From: SIG307 sp964609025
GTDB taxonomy: Bacteria > Bacillota > Clostridia > Lachnospirales > Lachnospiraceae
NCBI GenBank assembly: GCA_964609025.1
Contig: CAZSQM010000015.1
Span: forward strand, 1-64,000
Direction of reading: 5' to 3'
DNA length: 64,000 nt
Under the pieces are notes generated by a model that made no database searches, was not told where the DNA came from, and was given only the letters and a program-made list of their open reading frames with translations. Both the position numbers and the translations under genes were made by a program. How positions within the stretch are numbered: position 1 is the stretch's first letter; each line of letters starts with the position of its first letter. Shown here one piece after another: positions 26,052 to 34,175 of this stretch.

Positions 26052-26072
26052 AAAAATACCTCCGTTGCATCT

Positions 26073-26101
26073 ATTTTATCAAAGAAAACAAAAAAAATCA
26101 A
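26073..26101 (-). promoter_or_regulatory. Sigma-A promoter of the Rrf2 gene (TTGATT-N17-TAAAAT)
   Basis: On the minus strand, TTGATT (complement at 26096-26101) and TAAAAT (complement at 26073-26078) are separated by 17 bp. The metY -35 is 10 bp away on the other strand. Confidence 0.65.
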
Positions 26102-26111
26102 GAAAAACCTA

Positions 26112-26140
26112 TTGACAAAGTATGTTTATGATGTTATGAT
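26112..26140 (+). promoter_or_regulatory. Sigma-A promoter of metY-iscS-iscU (TTGACA-N17-TATGAT)
   Basis: TTGACA at 26112-26117 and TATGAT at 26135-26140 have a 17-bp spacer. An inverted repeat overlaps this promoter. Confidence 0.85.
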
Positions 26141-26154
26141 ACAGACAACATACT
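26119..26154. promoter_or_regulatory. Candidate operator over the metY promoter
   Basis: AGTATGTT (26119-26126) and AACATACT (26147-26154) are a perfect 8-bp inverted repeat 20 bases apart. They cover the spacer and the region just after the -10. The adjacent Rrf2 regulator is the obvious candidate ligand (inference). Confidence 0.5.
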
Positions 26155-26173
26155 AAAAAGGTAGGTTAAACAT

Positions 26174-26242
26174 ATGGGAAAACACTTTAAAGAACTGGTA
26201 AGAAAAAATTTTCGCTTCGGACGAATGTGTCAGGGGTTATAA
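26174..26242 (+). CDS. Candidate 22-residue leader peptide upstream of metY
   Basis: ATG at 26174 opens a frame with the peptide beginning MGKHFKELVRKNFRFGR and ending MCQGL before TAA. It is basic, with a single Cys at position 19. AAGGTAGG lies upstream at a slightly long distance. It sits between the promoter and metY, where a SAM riboswitch is often found in Firmicutes; none is visible. TCCGG / CCGGA at about 26266-26280 could form a small hairpin after it. It may be a translational leader or a chance frame. Confidence 0.4.
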   Translation: MGKHFKELVRKNFRFGRMCQGL

Positions 26243-26329
26243 CCGGCGGCACATAGCAGCCTTATCCGGATATCCCGGACAAGGAGTCTTTGAAAATAAA
26301 ACTACGAAAAAACGAAAAGGAGAAAAATT

Positions 26330-27613
26330 ATGTCTGATTATAAATTTGAAACACTTCAACTTCATGTAGGTCAGGAAACGCCTGACAGCGCAACCGATTC
26401 CCGCGCGGTACCGATTTATGCAACCACTTCCTATGTATTTCACGATTGCGCTCATGCAGCGGCTCGTTTCGGTCTGCAGGACGCAGGAAATATTTACGGA
26501 AGACTTACGAATAGTACGCAGGATGTTTTTGAAAAACGTATTGCAGCCCTGGAGGGCGGAGTTGCGGCGTTGGCACTGGCCTCCGGCGCGGCTGCCATTA
26601 CCTATACCATTGAGGCTTTGGCGCAGAACGGCGGGCATATCGTAGCACAGAAGACGATTTACGGCGGCAGCTATAACCTGCTCGCACACACCCTTCCGAA
26701 TTTCGGCATTACGGCGGATTTTGTCGATATTCATAATCTTGCGGAGGTAGAAAAAGCAATCAAAGAAAATACCCGGGCGATTTACATAGAAACCCTCGGG
26801 AATCCTAACAGTGATATTCCGGATATTGACGCACTGGCGGAGTTGGCACATAAATACGGTCTGCCGCTTGTCGTGGACAATACGTTCGGAACGCCGTATC
26901 TGATTCGCCCGATAGAACACGGTGCGGATATCGTGGTACATTCGGCAACGAAATTTATCGGCGGACACGGTACGACCTTAGGCGGCGTTATTGTGGATTC
27001 CGGAAAGTTTGACTGGGCGGCTTCGGGCAAGTATCCCGCAATTTCGGCACCGAACCCGAGCTACCACGGCGTTGCCTTTACGGCAGCGGCAGGCCCGGCG
27101 GCGTTTGTCACTTATATCCGTGCGATTCTGCTCCGTGATACGGGCGCGACGATTTCGCCGTTTGCAGCGTTCTTACTGTTGCAGGGAACGGAAACCCTGT
27201 CCCTTCGTTTGGAACGGCATGCGGAAAATGCAAAGAAGGTCGTTGAATTCCTTGCAAAGCATCCGCAGGTAGAACATGTAAACCATCCGTCTTTACCGGA
27301 GCATCCGGACCATGCTTTGTATGAAAAGTATTTTCCGAACGGCGGCGCGTCTATTTTTACCTTTGAAATCAAGGGCGGGGTAAAGGAAGCACACAAGTTT
27401 ATCGACAGCCTGAAGATTTTTTCCCTGCTTGCCAACGTTGCGGATGTCAAGAGCCTTGTGATTCATCCTGCAACGACGACCCACAGCCAGCTTACGGAAG
27501 AGGAGCTTTTGGAACAGGGAATTAAACCGAATACCATCCGGCTTTCCATCGGAACGGAGCATATTGACGATATACTTGCCGATTTGGAACAGGCCTTTGC
27601 GGCAATCGGATAA
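26330..27613 (+). CDS. metY: O-acetylhomoserine sulfhydrylase (aminocarboxypropyltransferase)
   Basis: The 427-residue PLP enzyme makes homocysteine from O-acetylhomoserine and sulfide, with possible cysteine synthase side activity. Marks are YGRLTNSTQDVFEKRIAALE near residue 62, the PLP Lys in VHSATKFIGGHGT near 208, and the C-terminal VKSLVIHPATTTHSQL. Length is typical of MetY rather than cystathionine gamma-lyase. GAAAAGGAG precedes the ATG. It is the first full gene behind the Rrf2-adjacent promoter and is followed by iscS. Confidence 0.94.
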   Translation: MSDYKFETLQLHVGQETPDSATDSRAVPIYATTSYVFHDCAHAAARFGLQDAGNIYGRLTNSTQDVFEKRIAALEGGVAALALASGAAAITYTIEALAQNGGHIVAQKTIYGGSYNLLAHTLPNFGITADFVDIHNLAEVEKAIKENTRAIYIETLGNPNSDIPDIDALAELAHKYGLPLVVDNTFGTPYLIRPIEHGADIVVHSATKFIGGHGTTLGGVIVDSGKFDWAASGKYPAISAPNPSYHGVAFTAAAGPAAFVTYIRAILLRDTGATISPFAAFLLLQGTETLSLRLERHAENAKKVVEFLAKHPQVEHVNHPSLPEHPDHALYEKYFPNGGASIFTFEIKGGVKEAHKFIDSLKIFSLLANVADVKSLVIHPATTTHSQLTEEELLEQGIKPNTIRLSIGTEHIDDILADLEQAFAAIG

Positions 27614-27649
27614 GACGGAATTGGATTGGAGTTATTGAAAGGAGCAGAT

Positions 27650-28867
27650 ATGTGTATGGAACAGATGCCGCAGAAAAGATTCATTTATCTTGATAACGCT
27701 GCGACAACAAAGGTGAGCAAAGCGGCGATTGCCGCGATGCTTCCCCTGATGGACGAAGTCTACGGAAACCCGTCGAGTCTGCACTCGGCGGGCCAAAGGG
27801 CGGCGGAAGCGCTTGCAGAGGCCCGGCGGAGTATTGCCGGCTGCCTTGGCTGCGCGGAAAAGGAGATTACGTTTACTTCCGGCGGAAGCGAAGCGGACAA
27901 TCAGGCGATTCTGTCCGCTGCGCGCATCGGCGAACGGAAAGGGAAAAAGCATATTATTTCAACTGCGATTGAACACCATGCCGTTCTTCATACGCTGCAG
28001 AAATTAGAGAAAGAGGGCTTCCGGATTACCCTGCTTCCTGTGAACGGGGAAGGTCTGGTAACGGCGGAGCAGGTGGCGGAGGCCATCGGTCCCGATACCT
28101 GCCTTGTCAGCGTTATGTATGCGAATAACGAAATCGGAACGATTCAGCCGATTGAGAAAATCGGTGCGGTTTGCCGCGCAAACCAGGTTCTTTTTCATAC
28201 GGACGCCGTACAGGCAGTCGGTCATGTGCCGATAGATGTGGAAACGCAGAACATTGATATGCTTTCTTTGGCGGGGCATAAGTTCCACGGTCCGAAGGGC
28301 GTCGGCGCGCTGTATGTCCGGAAAGGGATTCCCCTTGCCACTCTGATTGAAGGAGGGGCGCAGGAACGGGGAAAACGTGCGGGAACAGAAAATCTCCCTG
28401 CAATTGTGGGAATGGCGACGGCATTAGAGGAAGCCTGCGGAAAACTGGAGGAAACTACGAAAAAGCTGACCGTTCTTCGGGACAGGCTGATAGACGGGCT
28501 TTTGCAAATACCGCATTCCGTGTTAAACGGAAGCAGGGACAAACGGCTGCCCGGCAATGTAAATCTCTGCTTCGAGGGAATCGAAGGGGAATCTCTGCTT
28601 TTGCTGTTGGACGATAAGGGCGTCTGCGCTTCCTCCGGGTCTGCCTGCACCTCCGGGTCGCTTGATCCGAGCCATGTGCTGCTTGCCATCGGCAGACCGC
28701 ACGAAATCGCGCACGGTTCCCTGCGGCTTACGTTGTCGGAGGAAAACACGGAAGAAGAAATCGAGGATACGATTAAGGCAGTAAAGGAAACCGTGACCTA
28801 TCTGCGGAGTATTTCGCCGATATGGCGGGATTTGATAAACGGGCGGAAAGAGTTTGTAATAAAGTGA
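27650..28867 (+). CDS. iscS: Cysteine desulfurase (NifS/IscS family)
   Basis: The 405-residue PLP enzyme takes sulfur from cysteine for Fe-S clusters and thiolation. It shows YLDNAATTKVS near residue 12, the PLP Lys in SLAGHKFHGPKGVGALYV near 210, and the persulfide Cys in SSGSACTSGS near 330. It follows metY closely and is followed by its scaffold partner 9 bases downstream. ATG 27650 follows AAAGGAG; upstream in-frame TTG at 27626 overlaps no ribosome site. Confidence 0.95.
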   Translation: MCMEQMPQKRFIYLDNAATTKVSKAAIAAMLPLMDEVYGNPSSLHSAGQRAAEALAEARRSIAGCLGCAEKEITFTSGGSEADNQAILSAARIGERKGKKHIISTAIEHHAVLHTLQKLEKEGFRITLLPVNGEGLVTAEQVAEAIGPDTCLVSVMYANNEIGTIQPIEKIGAVCRANQVLFHTDAVQAVGHVPIDVETQNIDMLSLAGHKFHGPKGVGALYVRKGIPLATLIEGGAQERGKRAGTENLPAIVGMATALEEACGKLEETTKKLTVLRDRLIDGLLQIPHSVLNGSRDKRLPGNVNLCFEGIEGESLLLLLDDKGVCASSGSACTSGSLDPSHVLLAIGRPHEIAHGSLRLTLSEENTEEEIEDTIKAVKETVTYLRSISPIWRDLINGRKEFVIK

Positions 28868-28876
28868 GGTGATACG

Positions 28877-29320
28877 ATGGCATTATACAGTGAAAAGGTG
28901 ATGGACCATTTCCGCAATCCGCGCAACGTCGGCGTGATTGAAAATGCGGACGGTGTCGGCGAGGTCGGTAATGCGAAGTGCGGAGATATTATGAAAATAT
29001 ATCTGAAAATCGAGAATGATATCATTACCGATGTGAAGTTTGAAACCTTCGGGTGCGGCAGCGCGATTGCCTCCAGTTCGATGGCGACGGAAATGGTAAA
29101 AGGAAAACCGGTATCCGAAGCATTGCGGCTAACCAATAAAGCGGTTGCGGAGGCGTTGGACGGGCTTCCGGCACATAAGCTGCATTGTTCCGTGCTTGCC
29201 GAGGAAGCAATTAAGGCAGCCCTGAAAGATTATTATGCAAAGAGCGGAAAAGCATACGATGAAACGTTATTTCCTCCGACCTGTGAGGAATGCGGCTGTG
29301 GATGTCATTCCGCGGAATAA
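28877..29320 (+). CDS. iscU: Fe-S cluster assembly scaffold IscU/NifU-like
   Basis: The 147-residue protein begins MALYSEKVMDHFRNPRNVG and has the three scaffold cysteines, in GNAKCGD, FGCGSAIASSS and LHCSVLAEEA. The C-terminal tail PPTCEECGCGCHSAE adds further cysteines, common in clostridial members of the family. It receives sulfur from the adjacent desulfurase. The gene ends just before a bidirectional terminator shared with the convergent DUF4364 gene. Confidence 0.95.
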   Translation: MALYSEKVMDHFRNPRNVGVIENADGVGEVGNAKCGDIMKIYLKIENDIITDVKFETFGCGSAIASSSMATEMVKGKPVSEALRLTNKAVAEALDGLPAHKLHCSVLAEEAIKAALKDYYAKSGKAYDETLFPPTCEECGCGCHSAE

Positions 29321-29359
29321 AAGCGAAGCGGCGACCTAGTTTGGTTCGCCGCTTTCTTT
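29321..29359. terminator. Bidirectional terminator between iscU and the DUF4364 gene
   Basis: GCGGCGA pairs with TTCGCCGC and a CTTTTTCTTTT tract follows. On the minus strand the flanking AAAGCGAAGC offers a weaker tract. It overlaps the last codons of the minus-strand gene. Confidence 0.65.
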
Positions 29360-29884
29360 TTCTTTTACCGCGAGCAGTTTTGTCACGATGTAAGTGTAAA
29401 TATCCGTACTGTTTTCGCGCCAGTTATTGCAGAGCTTTTCTGCCTCTGCTTCGTTGGAAACGGTAATCTGCAGGTTCAGGAGTACCGAGTCACGGTCCAG
29501 AATTTTGCATTCCGCAAGGTATTCGGAATGTTTGACCTCGTAATAGTCGGCGGGAGTGGATTGCTCCTCCTTTAAGTGGTAACGCTGTGCGGAAAGGTAC
29601 TGGTCGATGTCATCCCGGGCCGCCGGGGAAATGTCCTTAAAGAAAAAAGAGAGCGCTTCGCCGCCGGCTTCGGTAATGTGATATAGGGTTTTGTTGCGGA
29701 CGACTTCTTTGGCGATAAAGCCGTCTTCGGTTAAATCGTTGATGGTTTCATGCAATGTGAAATAGTCCGTGTAGTTTTTCCCGATGAAAAAATCCGTGAG
29801 CTGGGAATCCGTCATGGAAAAATCAATCCGGTCCAGAATATAAAGAATCATAAGTTTGTAAAGCATCAGCATTTCAGACTGCAT
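29336..29884 (-). CDS. DUF4364 family protein
   Basis: The 182-residue protein matches the clostridial DUF4364 family. Residues 1-80 look like a winged helix: KLMILYILDRIDFSMTDSQL, then FFIGKNYTDYFTLHETINDL and the wing LYHITEAGGEAL. The C-terminal half is a mixed alpha/beta domain ending at a charged tail. A DNA-binding or regulatory role is inferred from the fold. Its start overlaps the end of the radical SAM gene by 19 bases, so they are probably cotranscribed. Confidence 0.85.
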   Translation of the reverse strand: MQSEMLMLYKLMILYILDRIDFSMTDSQLTDFFIGKNYTDYFTLHETINDLTEDGFIAKEVVRNKTLYHITEAGGEALSFFFKDISPAARDDIDQYLSAQRYHLKEEQSTPADYYEVKHSEYLAECKILDRDSVLLNLQITVSNEAEAEKLCNNWRENSTDIYTYIVTKLLAVKEKESGEPN

Positions 29885-30783
29885 GAGAAACTCCTTTCCA
29901 TCTGCCGATGAAGGGCATTAAGTACATTCTTTTTATCTGCGCTCCAAAGCGGAGCAAGTAAGGTGCGTTTCGGTCCGTCGCCGGTGATACGGTAAAGGAC
30001 AATGTTTTCCGGGATAAGTGAGAGCACGGAACAAAGGATTTCGGTATAAGCCTCCGGCGTCATACAGGCAAATTCGGAGGGCGGCGCACTTTGGTAATAG
30101 TCCGCCAGGTCCGTATCCCGCAAAATATGTAAAAGCTGTAATTTGATTCCGTGTACTCCCGCCGCCACAACATGCTTTACCGTTTCGGCCATATCCTGGG
30201 CGGTTTCCTTCGGAAGCCCGAGTATGATATGGGTGATGACGGGAAGCTTTGCAGCGTGTAGGCGGGAAACGGCGTCGTCGTAAACAAAAAGAGGATACCC
30301 GCGCCGGATAAAGTCTGCCGTTCTTTCGTGAATCGTTTGCAGCCCGAGCTCTACATAAACCGGCTTTTCCCGGTTGAGCTTCGCAAGCAGCGCGATACAT
30401 TCCGGAGAAAGACAGTCCGGTCTGGTGGCAACGGACAGCCCCACTACCTCCGGGTCAGCAAGCGCTTCCGAAAAGATACCGCGCAGGTAAGAAACCGGTG
30501 CGTAGGTATTCGTAAATGCCTGAAAGTAGGCAAGATAACCGGCAAAATTCTCCTTTTGTTTCGGTAGCTTTCCGGCAACCCGCTGTTTTGCGGCGGCAAG
30601 CTGCTCCGGAATCGAAAGCGAGGCAGGGGCGGCAAAATCGCCGGAGCCGCCACGACTGCAAAAAATACAGCCTCTGGTATCTATTGTGCCGTCCCGGTTC
30701 GGGCAGGTCATACCGCCGTTTAAGGAAATGCGGTAGACCTTTCCGCCGAAACGGGTACGGTAATAGTCGTTTGCGGTAAGCAT
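29866..30783 (-). CDS. TIGR01212-type radical SAM protein (YhcC-like)
   Basis: The 305-residue protein carries the radical SAM cluster motif near residue 27, CPNRDGTIDTRGCIFC, an expanded-spacing variant typical of the YhcC/TIGR01212 family. It is followed by SRGGSGDFA. Later motifs include VGLSVATRPDCL near 132, YVELGLQT near 160 and THIILGLPKET near 207. The substrate is unknown. It would hold a 4Fe-4S cluster. It lies 9 bases upstream of and in line with the malic enzyme stop on the same strand. Confidence 0.92.
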   Translation of the reverse strand: MLTANDYYRTRFGGKVYRISLNGGMTCPNRDGTIDTRGCIFCSRGGSGDFAAPASLSIPEQLAAAKQRVAGKLPKQKENFAGYLAYFQAFTNTYAPVSYLRGIFSEALADPEVVGLSVATRPDCLSPECIALLAKLNREKPVYVELGLQTIHERTADFIRRGYPLFVYDDAVSRLHAAKLPVITHIILGLPKETAQDMAETVKHVVAAGVHGIKLQLLHILRDTDLADYYQSAPPSEFACMTPEAYTEILCSVLSLIPENIVLYRITGDGPKRTLLAPLWSADKKNVLNALHRQMERSFSCSLKC

Positions 30784-30792
30784 AGCCTTCTC

Positions 30793-31944
30793 CTATTTGA
30801 TGTGTGCTTTTACGGCAGTGCTTACGGCGTCGCAGACTCTCGGGTCGAAAGGCTGCGGCAGAATGTGGTCCTCAGACAGTTCGGAGTCGTCTACCAGTCC
30901 GGCAATGGCAAGTGCGGCGGCAAGCTTCATCTCCTCCGTAATCTGCGAAGCGCGTCCTTCCAGTGCGCCGCGGAAAATGCCCGGGAATACGATAACATTG
31001 TTGACCTGATTCGGAAAATCCGAGCGGCCGGTACCGATTACGCGGGCGCCTGCCTTTTTTGCCAAATCCGGCATAATCTCCGGTACAGGGTTTGCCATTG
31101 CAAACAGGATAGCATCGGAATTCATGGAGGCTACCATTGCTTCCGTCACGATGTTCGGAGCGGAAACGCCGATAAAAATGTCGGCGCCCTTCATGGCGTC
31201 CGCAAGAGAACCTTCCCGCTCTTCCAGATTTGTAACCTCTACCATTTCTTTCTGCATCCAGTTAAGGTCCTTGGTCTTTTTCGAGAGCATGCCTACCTTG
31301 TCGCAGAGGATGAGCTTCTTGAAGCCGTAGTTTAAGAGGAGCTTTGAAATGGCGATTCCCGCGGAACCGGCGCCGTTTACCACAACCTGGCAGTCCTCCT
31401 TTTGCTTGCCGACTACCTTTAAGGCGTTAATCACGCCCGCAAGCACTACAATGGCGGTACCGTGCTGGTCGTCGTGGAAAACCGGAATCGGCAGGAGCTT
31501 TTTTAAGCGCTCCTCAATTTCAAAGCAGCGCGGGGCGGAGATGTCCTCTAAGTTAATGCCGCCGAAGGCCGGTGCAATGTTGACGATGGTTTTAATGATT
31601 TCCTCGGTGTCCTGCGTATCCAGACAAATCGGGAACGCATTGACTCCGCCGAATTCCTTAAACAGCACGCATTTGCCTTCCATTACCGGCATGGCTGCGG
31701 CTGCACCGATGTTTCCGAGCCCTAATACGGCGCTTCCGTCCGAGATAACGGCAACGGTGTTGGCCTTGATGGTGTAGCGGTATACCTCCTCCGGCTGCTT
31801 TGCAATGACCTTGCAAGGCTCGGCAACGCCAGGTGTATAGGCGAGCGCAAGAGCCTCTCTGGAATTTACTTTGCACTTGGATTCGGTGGTGAGTTTGCCG
31901 TTCCATTCCGCATGGAGGGCAAGAGATTGTTCGTTGATTGTCAT
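30793..31944 (-). CDS. NAD(P)-dependent malic enzyme
   Basis: The 383-residue enzyme oxidatively decarboxylates malate to pyruvate. It shows AYTPGVAEPC near residue 30, the nucleotide-binding SDGSAVLGLGNIGAAAAMPV near 65-85, HDDQHGTAIVV near 143 and VVNGAGSAGIAI near 170. The length fits the short bacterial type without a phosphotransacetylase domain. The ATG whose complement ends at 31944 is preceded by GGAAGGAG. A longer frame upstream has no ribosome site. Coenzyme choice is not fixed by sequence. Confidence 0.94.
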   Translation of the reverse strand: MTINEQSLALHAEWNGKLTTESKCKVNSREALALAYTPGVAEPCKVIAKQPEEVYRYTIKANTVAVISDGSAVLGLGNIGAAAAMPVMEGKCVLFKEFGGVNAFPICLDTQDTEEIIKTIVNIAPAFGGINLEDISAPRCFEIEERLKKLLPIPVFHDDQHGTAIVVLAGVINALKVVGKQKEDCQVVVNGAGSAGIAISKLLLNYGFKKLILCDKVGMLSKKTKDLNWMQKEMVEVTNLEEREGSLADAMKGADIFIGVSAPNIVTEAMVASMNSDAILFAMANPVPEIMPDLAKKAGARVIGTGRSDFPNQVNNVIVFPGIFRGALEGRASQITEEMKLAAALAIAGLVDDSELSEDHILPQPFDPRVCDAVSTAVKAHIK

Positions 31945-32028
31945 ATGTTCTCCTTCCACAGAGAAGACCTCTCTGTTCCTTTGGCATTGTTCCTTTGTGG
32001 GGAATCCGAAATAAAATATCCAAAAAGC

Positions 32029-32057
32029 ATTATACAATATAGCGGCGGAATGTGCAA
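32029..32057 (-). promoter_or_regulatory. Sigma-A promoter of the malic enzyme gene (TTGCAC-N17-TATAAT)
   Basis: On the minus strand TTGCAC (complement 32052-32057) and TATAAT (complement 32029-32034) have a 17-bp spacer. It is back-to-back with the plus-strand promoter at 32082. Confidence 0.75.
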
Positions 32058-32081
32058 GGCGGCAGAAAGGGAAAAAAACAT

Positions 32082-32110
32082 TTGACGTTAAAAGGATTTA
32101 GGAGTACAAT
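32082..32110 (+). promoter_or_regulatory. Sigma-A promoter of the LacI-like GGDEF gene (TTGACG-N17-TACAAT)
   Basis: TTGACG at 32082-32087 and TACAAT at 32105-32110 are 17 bp apart. Confidence 0.7.
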
Positions 32111-32165
32111 AAACTAAGAGAATTATTAGTTAAAAAATACACAATGCAGAAGGGGGTAAGATTTC

Positions 32166-34076
32166 ATGGAAAAACACAAGATTGCTTTACTTGCGGCAAC
32201 ATGGGGGGAAGAAATGCTCAAGGAAGTAATATGTGGAATCAGAGAACGTCTTGCTGAAATAGGCTGGGATTTGCATGTGTTTTTATGCTTTCCTGCTTTT
32301 GGACTGGATAATCCGGAAAGCTTCGGAAATTATAATATTTTTTCTTTGCCGGAGTATGAAGATTACGAAGGGTTTTTATTGTCGGTCAATGTAGTGCAGG
32401 GCTATGATATGCTGAAAAAGTATTACCCGGGGTTACTTTCCTGCAAAAAGCCGATGATTTCCCTGGAAACGGAGATGGAAGGGATCAGTGCAATTATTCC
32501 GGACGGCTACAAAGCAGTGTACCGGATGGTAGAGCATCTGATTACAGAGCACGGCTGCCGGGAGTTAAACTATGTGGGCGGCAGTCCGGAGCATCCCGAT
32601 AATATTATCCGGAAAAAAGCGTATGTGGACGCACTGACGGCACACGGAATACCGATAGAGGAAAGAAGAATCAGAGAGTATCGGTTTGTTGCCTCAGACG
32701 GCAGACAGGCGTATCGTGATTTTAAGAAACTTGGCATAGAACTGCCGGATGCGGTTGTTTGCGCCTGTGACGCGATGGCGTTAGGGTATTGTCAGGAAGC
32801 GGAGGAGGACGGCAAATGTCCGCCGGAGGATTTTCTTATTACCGGTTATGACAACGACGAAAACGCCAAAAGTTTTGTACCGAAGATTACGACGGTGGAT
32901 AAAAAAGCGAAGATGTTAGGGTATGTGGGCTGCGACAAACTGCTTGGTCTGATTCGCGGCGAGGAGGTGCAAAAGAGCGTTTTATACGAGCCGGAGATTG
33001 TATGGAGAGGAAGCTGCGGCTGTTATGCGCCGGAAGAGCAGGAGCTGGAAAGAATGAATACAAGGCAGCTCCAGCGGCAGAGCTATTACAGGCTGAAAGA
33101 AGAAAACGAATATCACGATAAGCTGATCAGAATCCGTCAGGATCTGGCTCTTGCAACGTCAGAGGGTATGTTTAACTGGCTTTTGTCGGAAATCATGAAA
33201 TCTTATGATATATACGGTTTCAGCATGTGCGTGAATCAGGATGTTTATTTCAGCACACATTCGGTAGAGGTTACCTGGAAAACCGGTTACTGCAAGAAGC
33301 AGTATGTGATGACAGGGATGAAGGAAAAGAAGATGCAGGCTGAGCCGCAGCTCATAAAAAGGCGGCAGCTTTTCCCGGATTATTTGCGGATGAGCGGAGA
33401 AGAACCGCATGTCTATATTTTTGTGCCGATTCAGAAGACGGGGGCGAGTATAGGGTATTTCGTGGTAGCGGAGGGGTGCTGTCTGTTGCAGCGGCGTTGG
33501 ATTCTCTATATTGCCAGTGCAATCAACGGTGCTTACGGTAATCTGCGAAATCTTGAAAATCTGCGGAAGATGAATAAAAGATTGGACAGTGTCTATATTA
33601 AGGACGCTTTGACCGATATGTATAACCGTTTCGGCTACATGCGCGACGGTTATGAAATGTATGAAAAGAGCAGGGCTTACGGAAAGCCGCTTTTGGTGAT
33701 GTTTATGGATATGGACCGCCTGAAGTATATCAATGATACGTTCGGGCATTCTCACGGAGACAATGCGCTGATTCTTTTTTCCGGTATCTTAAAGAAATGC
33801 GTGGGAGAAAAGATGATTGCCGTGCGTTACGGCGGGGATGAGTTCCTGATTATCGGACCGGTGGAAAATGCGGAAGCGGCAGAAGAGTTTAAGCACACCT
33901 TGGAGGAAGAAGTAAAGGCTGTAAACGAGAGAGAACAGCTTCCTTATCAGATTGAAGCCAGCATCGGCTATGTATTGACGGACCCGAAGGGGAAAAAAGA
34001 GCTGGATGATTATGTGGAAGAAGCGGACAGTCTGATGTATGAAGTGAAGAAACGAAACAGAAAAAACAGGGAATAG
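32166..34076 (+). CDS. Cytosolic diguanylate cyclase with LacI-like ligand-binding and GAF-like domains
   Basis: The 636-residue protein has no signal peptide or membrane helix. Residues 1-285 form a periplasmic-binding-protein-type (LacI/GalR effector) domain: YVGGSPEHPDNIIRKKAYV near 138, then PDAVVCACDAMALGY near 195 and ITGYDNDENAK near 222. There is no DNA-binding head. Residues about 315-455 look GAF-like, preceded by a helical linker. The GGDEF domain has DALTDMYNRFGY near 480, MFMDMDRLKYINDTFGH near 513 and YGGDEF near 561. No RxxD I-site is present, so product inhibition should be absent. A cytosolic sugar or metabolite may set c-di-GMP synthesis (inference). Confidence 0.9.
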   Translation: MEKHKIALLAATWGEEMLKEVICGIRERLAEIGWDLHVFLCFPAFGLDNPESFGNYNIFSLPEYEDYEGFLLSVNVVQGYDMLKKYYPGLLSCKKPMISLETEMEGISAIIPDGYKAVYRMVEHLITEHGCRELNYVGGSPEHPDNIIRKKAYVDALTAHGIPIEERRIREYRFVASDGRQAYRDFKKLGIELPDAVVCACDAMALGYCQEAEEDGKCPPEDFLITGYDNDENAKSFVPKITTVDKKAKMLGYVGCDKLLGLIRGEEVQKSVLYEPEIVWRGSCGCYAPEEQELERMNTRQLQRQSYYRLKEENEYHDKLIRIRQDLALATSEGMFNWLLSEIMKSYDIYGFSMCVNQDVYFSTHSVEVTWKTGYCKKQYVMTGMKEKKMQAEPQLIKRRQLFPDYLRMSGEEPHVYIFVPIQKTGASIGYFVVAEGCCLLQRRWILYIASAINGAYGNLRNLENLRKMNKRLDSVYIKDALTDMYNRFGYMRDGYEMYEKSRAYGKPLLVMFMDMDRLKYINDTFGHSHGDNALILFSGILKKCVGEKMIAVRYGGDEFLIIGPVENAEAAEEFKHTLEEEVKAVNEREQLPYQIEASIGYVLTDPKGKKELDDYVEEADSLMYEVKKRNRKNRE

Positions 34077-34091
34077 GTTCGAAAGAGAAAA

Positions 34092-34118
34092 CATGTCCGG
34101 CTAACAGTTAGTCGGACA
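34092..34118 (+). terminator. Weak terminator hairpin before ktrB
   Basis: TGTCCGGCTAAC pairs with GTTAGTCGGACA; only a short TTTT follows at a distance of a few bases. Confidence 0.5.
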
Positions 34119-34175
34119 TCGTTTTGTATAGCAGTCTGGCATGGGTGACGGAGAATGTGAAAATTTGGAGCGGAT

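Noticed and set aside
26155..26329. SAM (S-box) riboswitch before metY
   Set aside because: The conserved core and kink-turn sequences are not present.
26237..26968. Minus-strand 243-codon frame opposite metY
   Set aside because: It is antisense to a clear PLP enzyme gene, has no ribosome site or recognisable domain, and arises from codon bias of the real gene.
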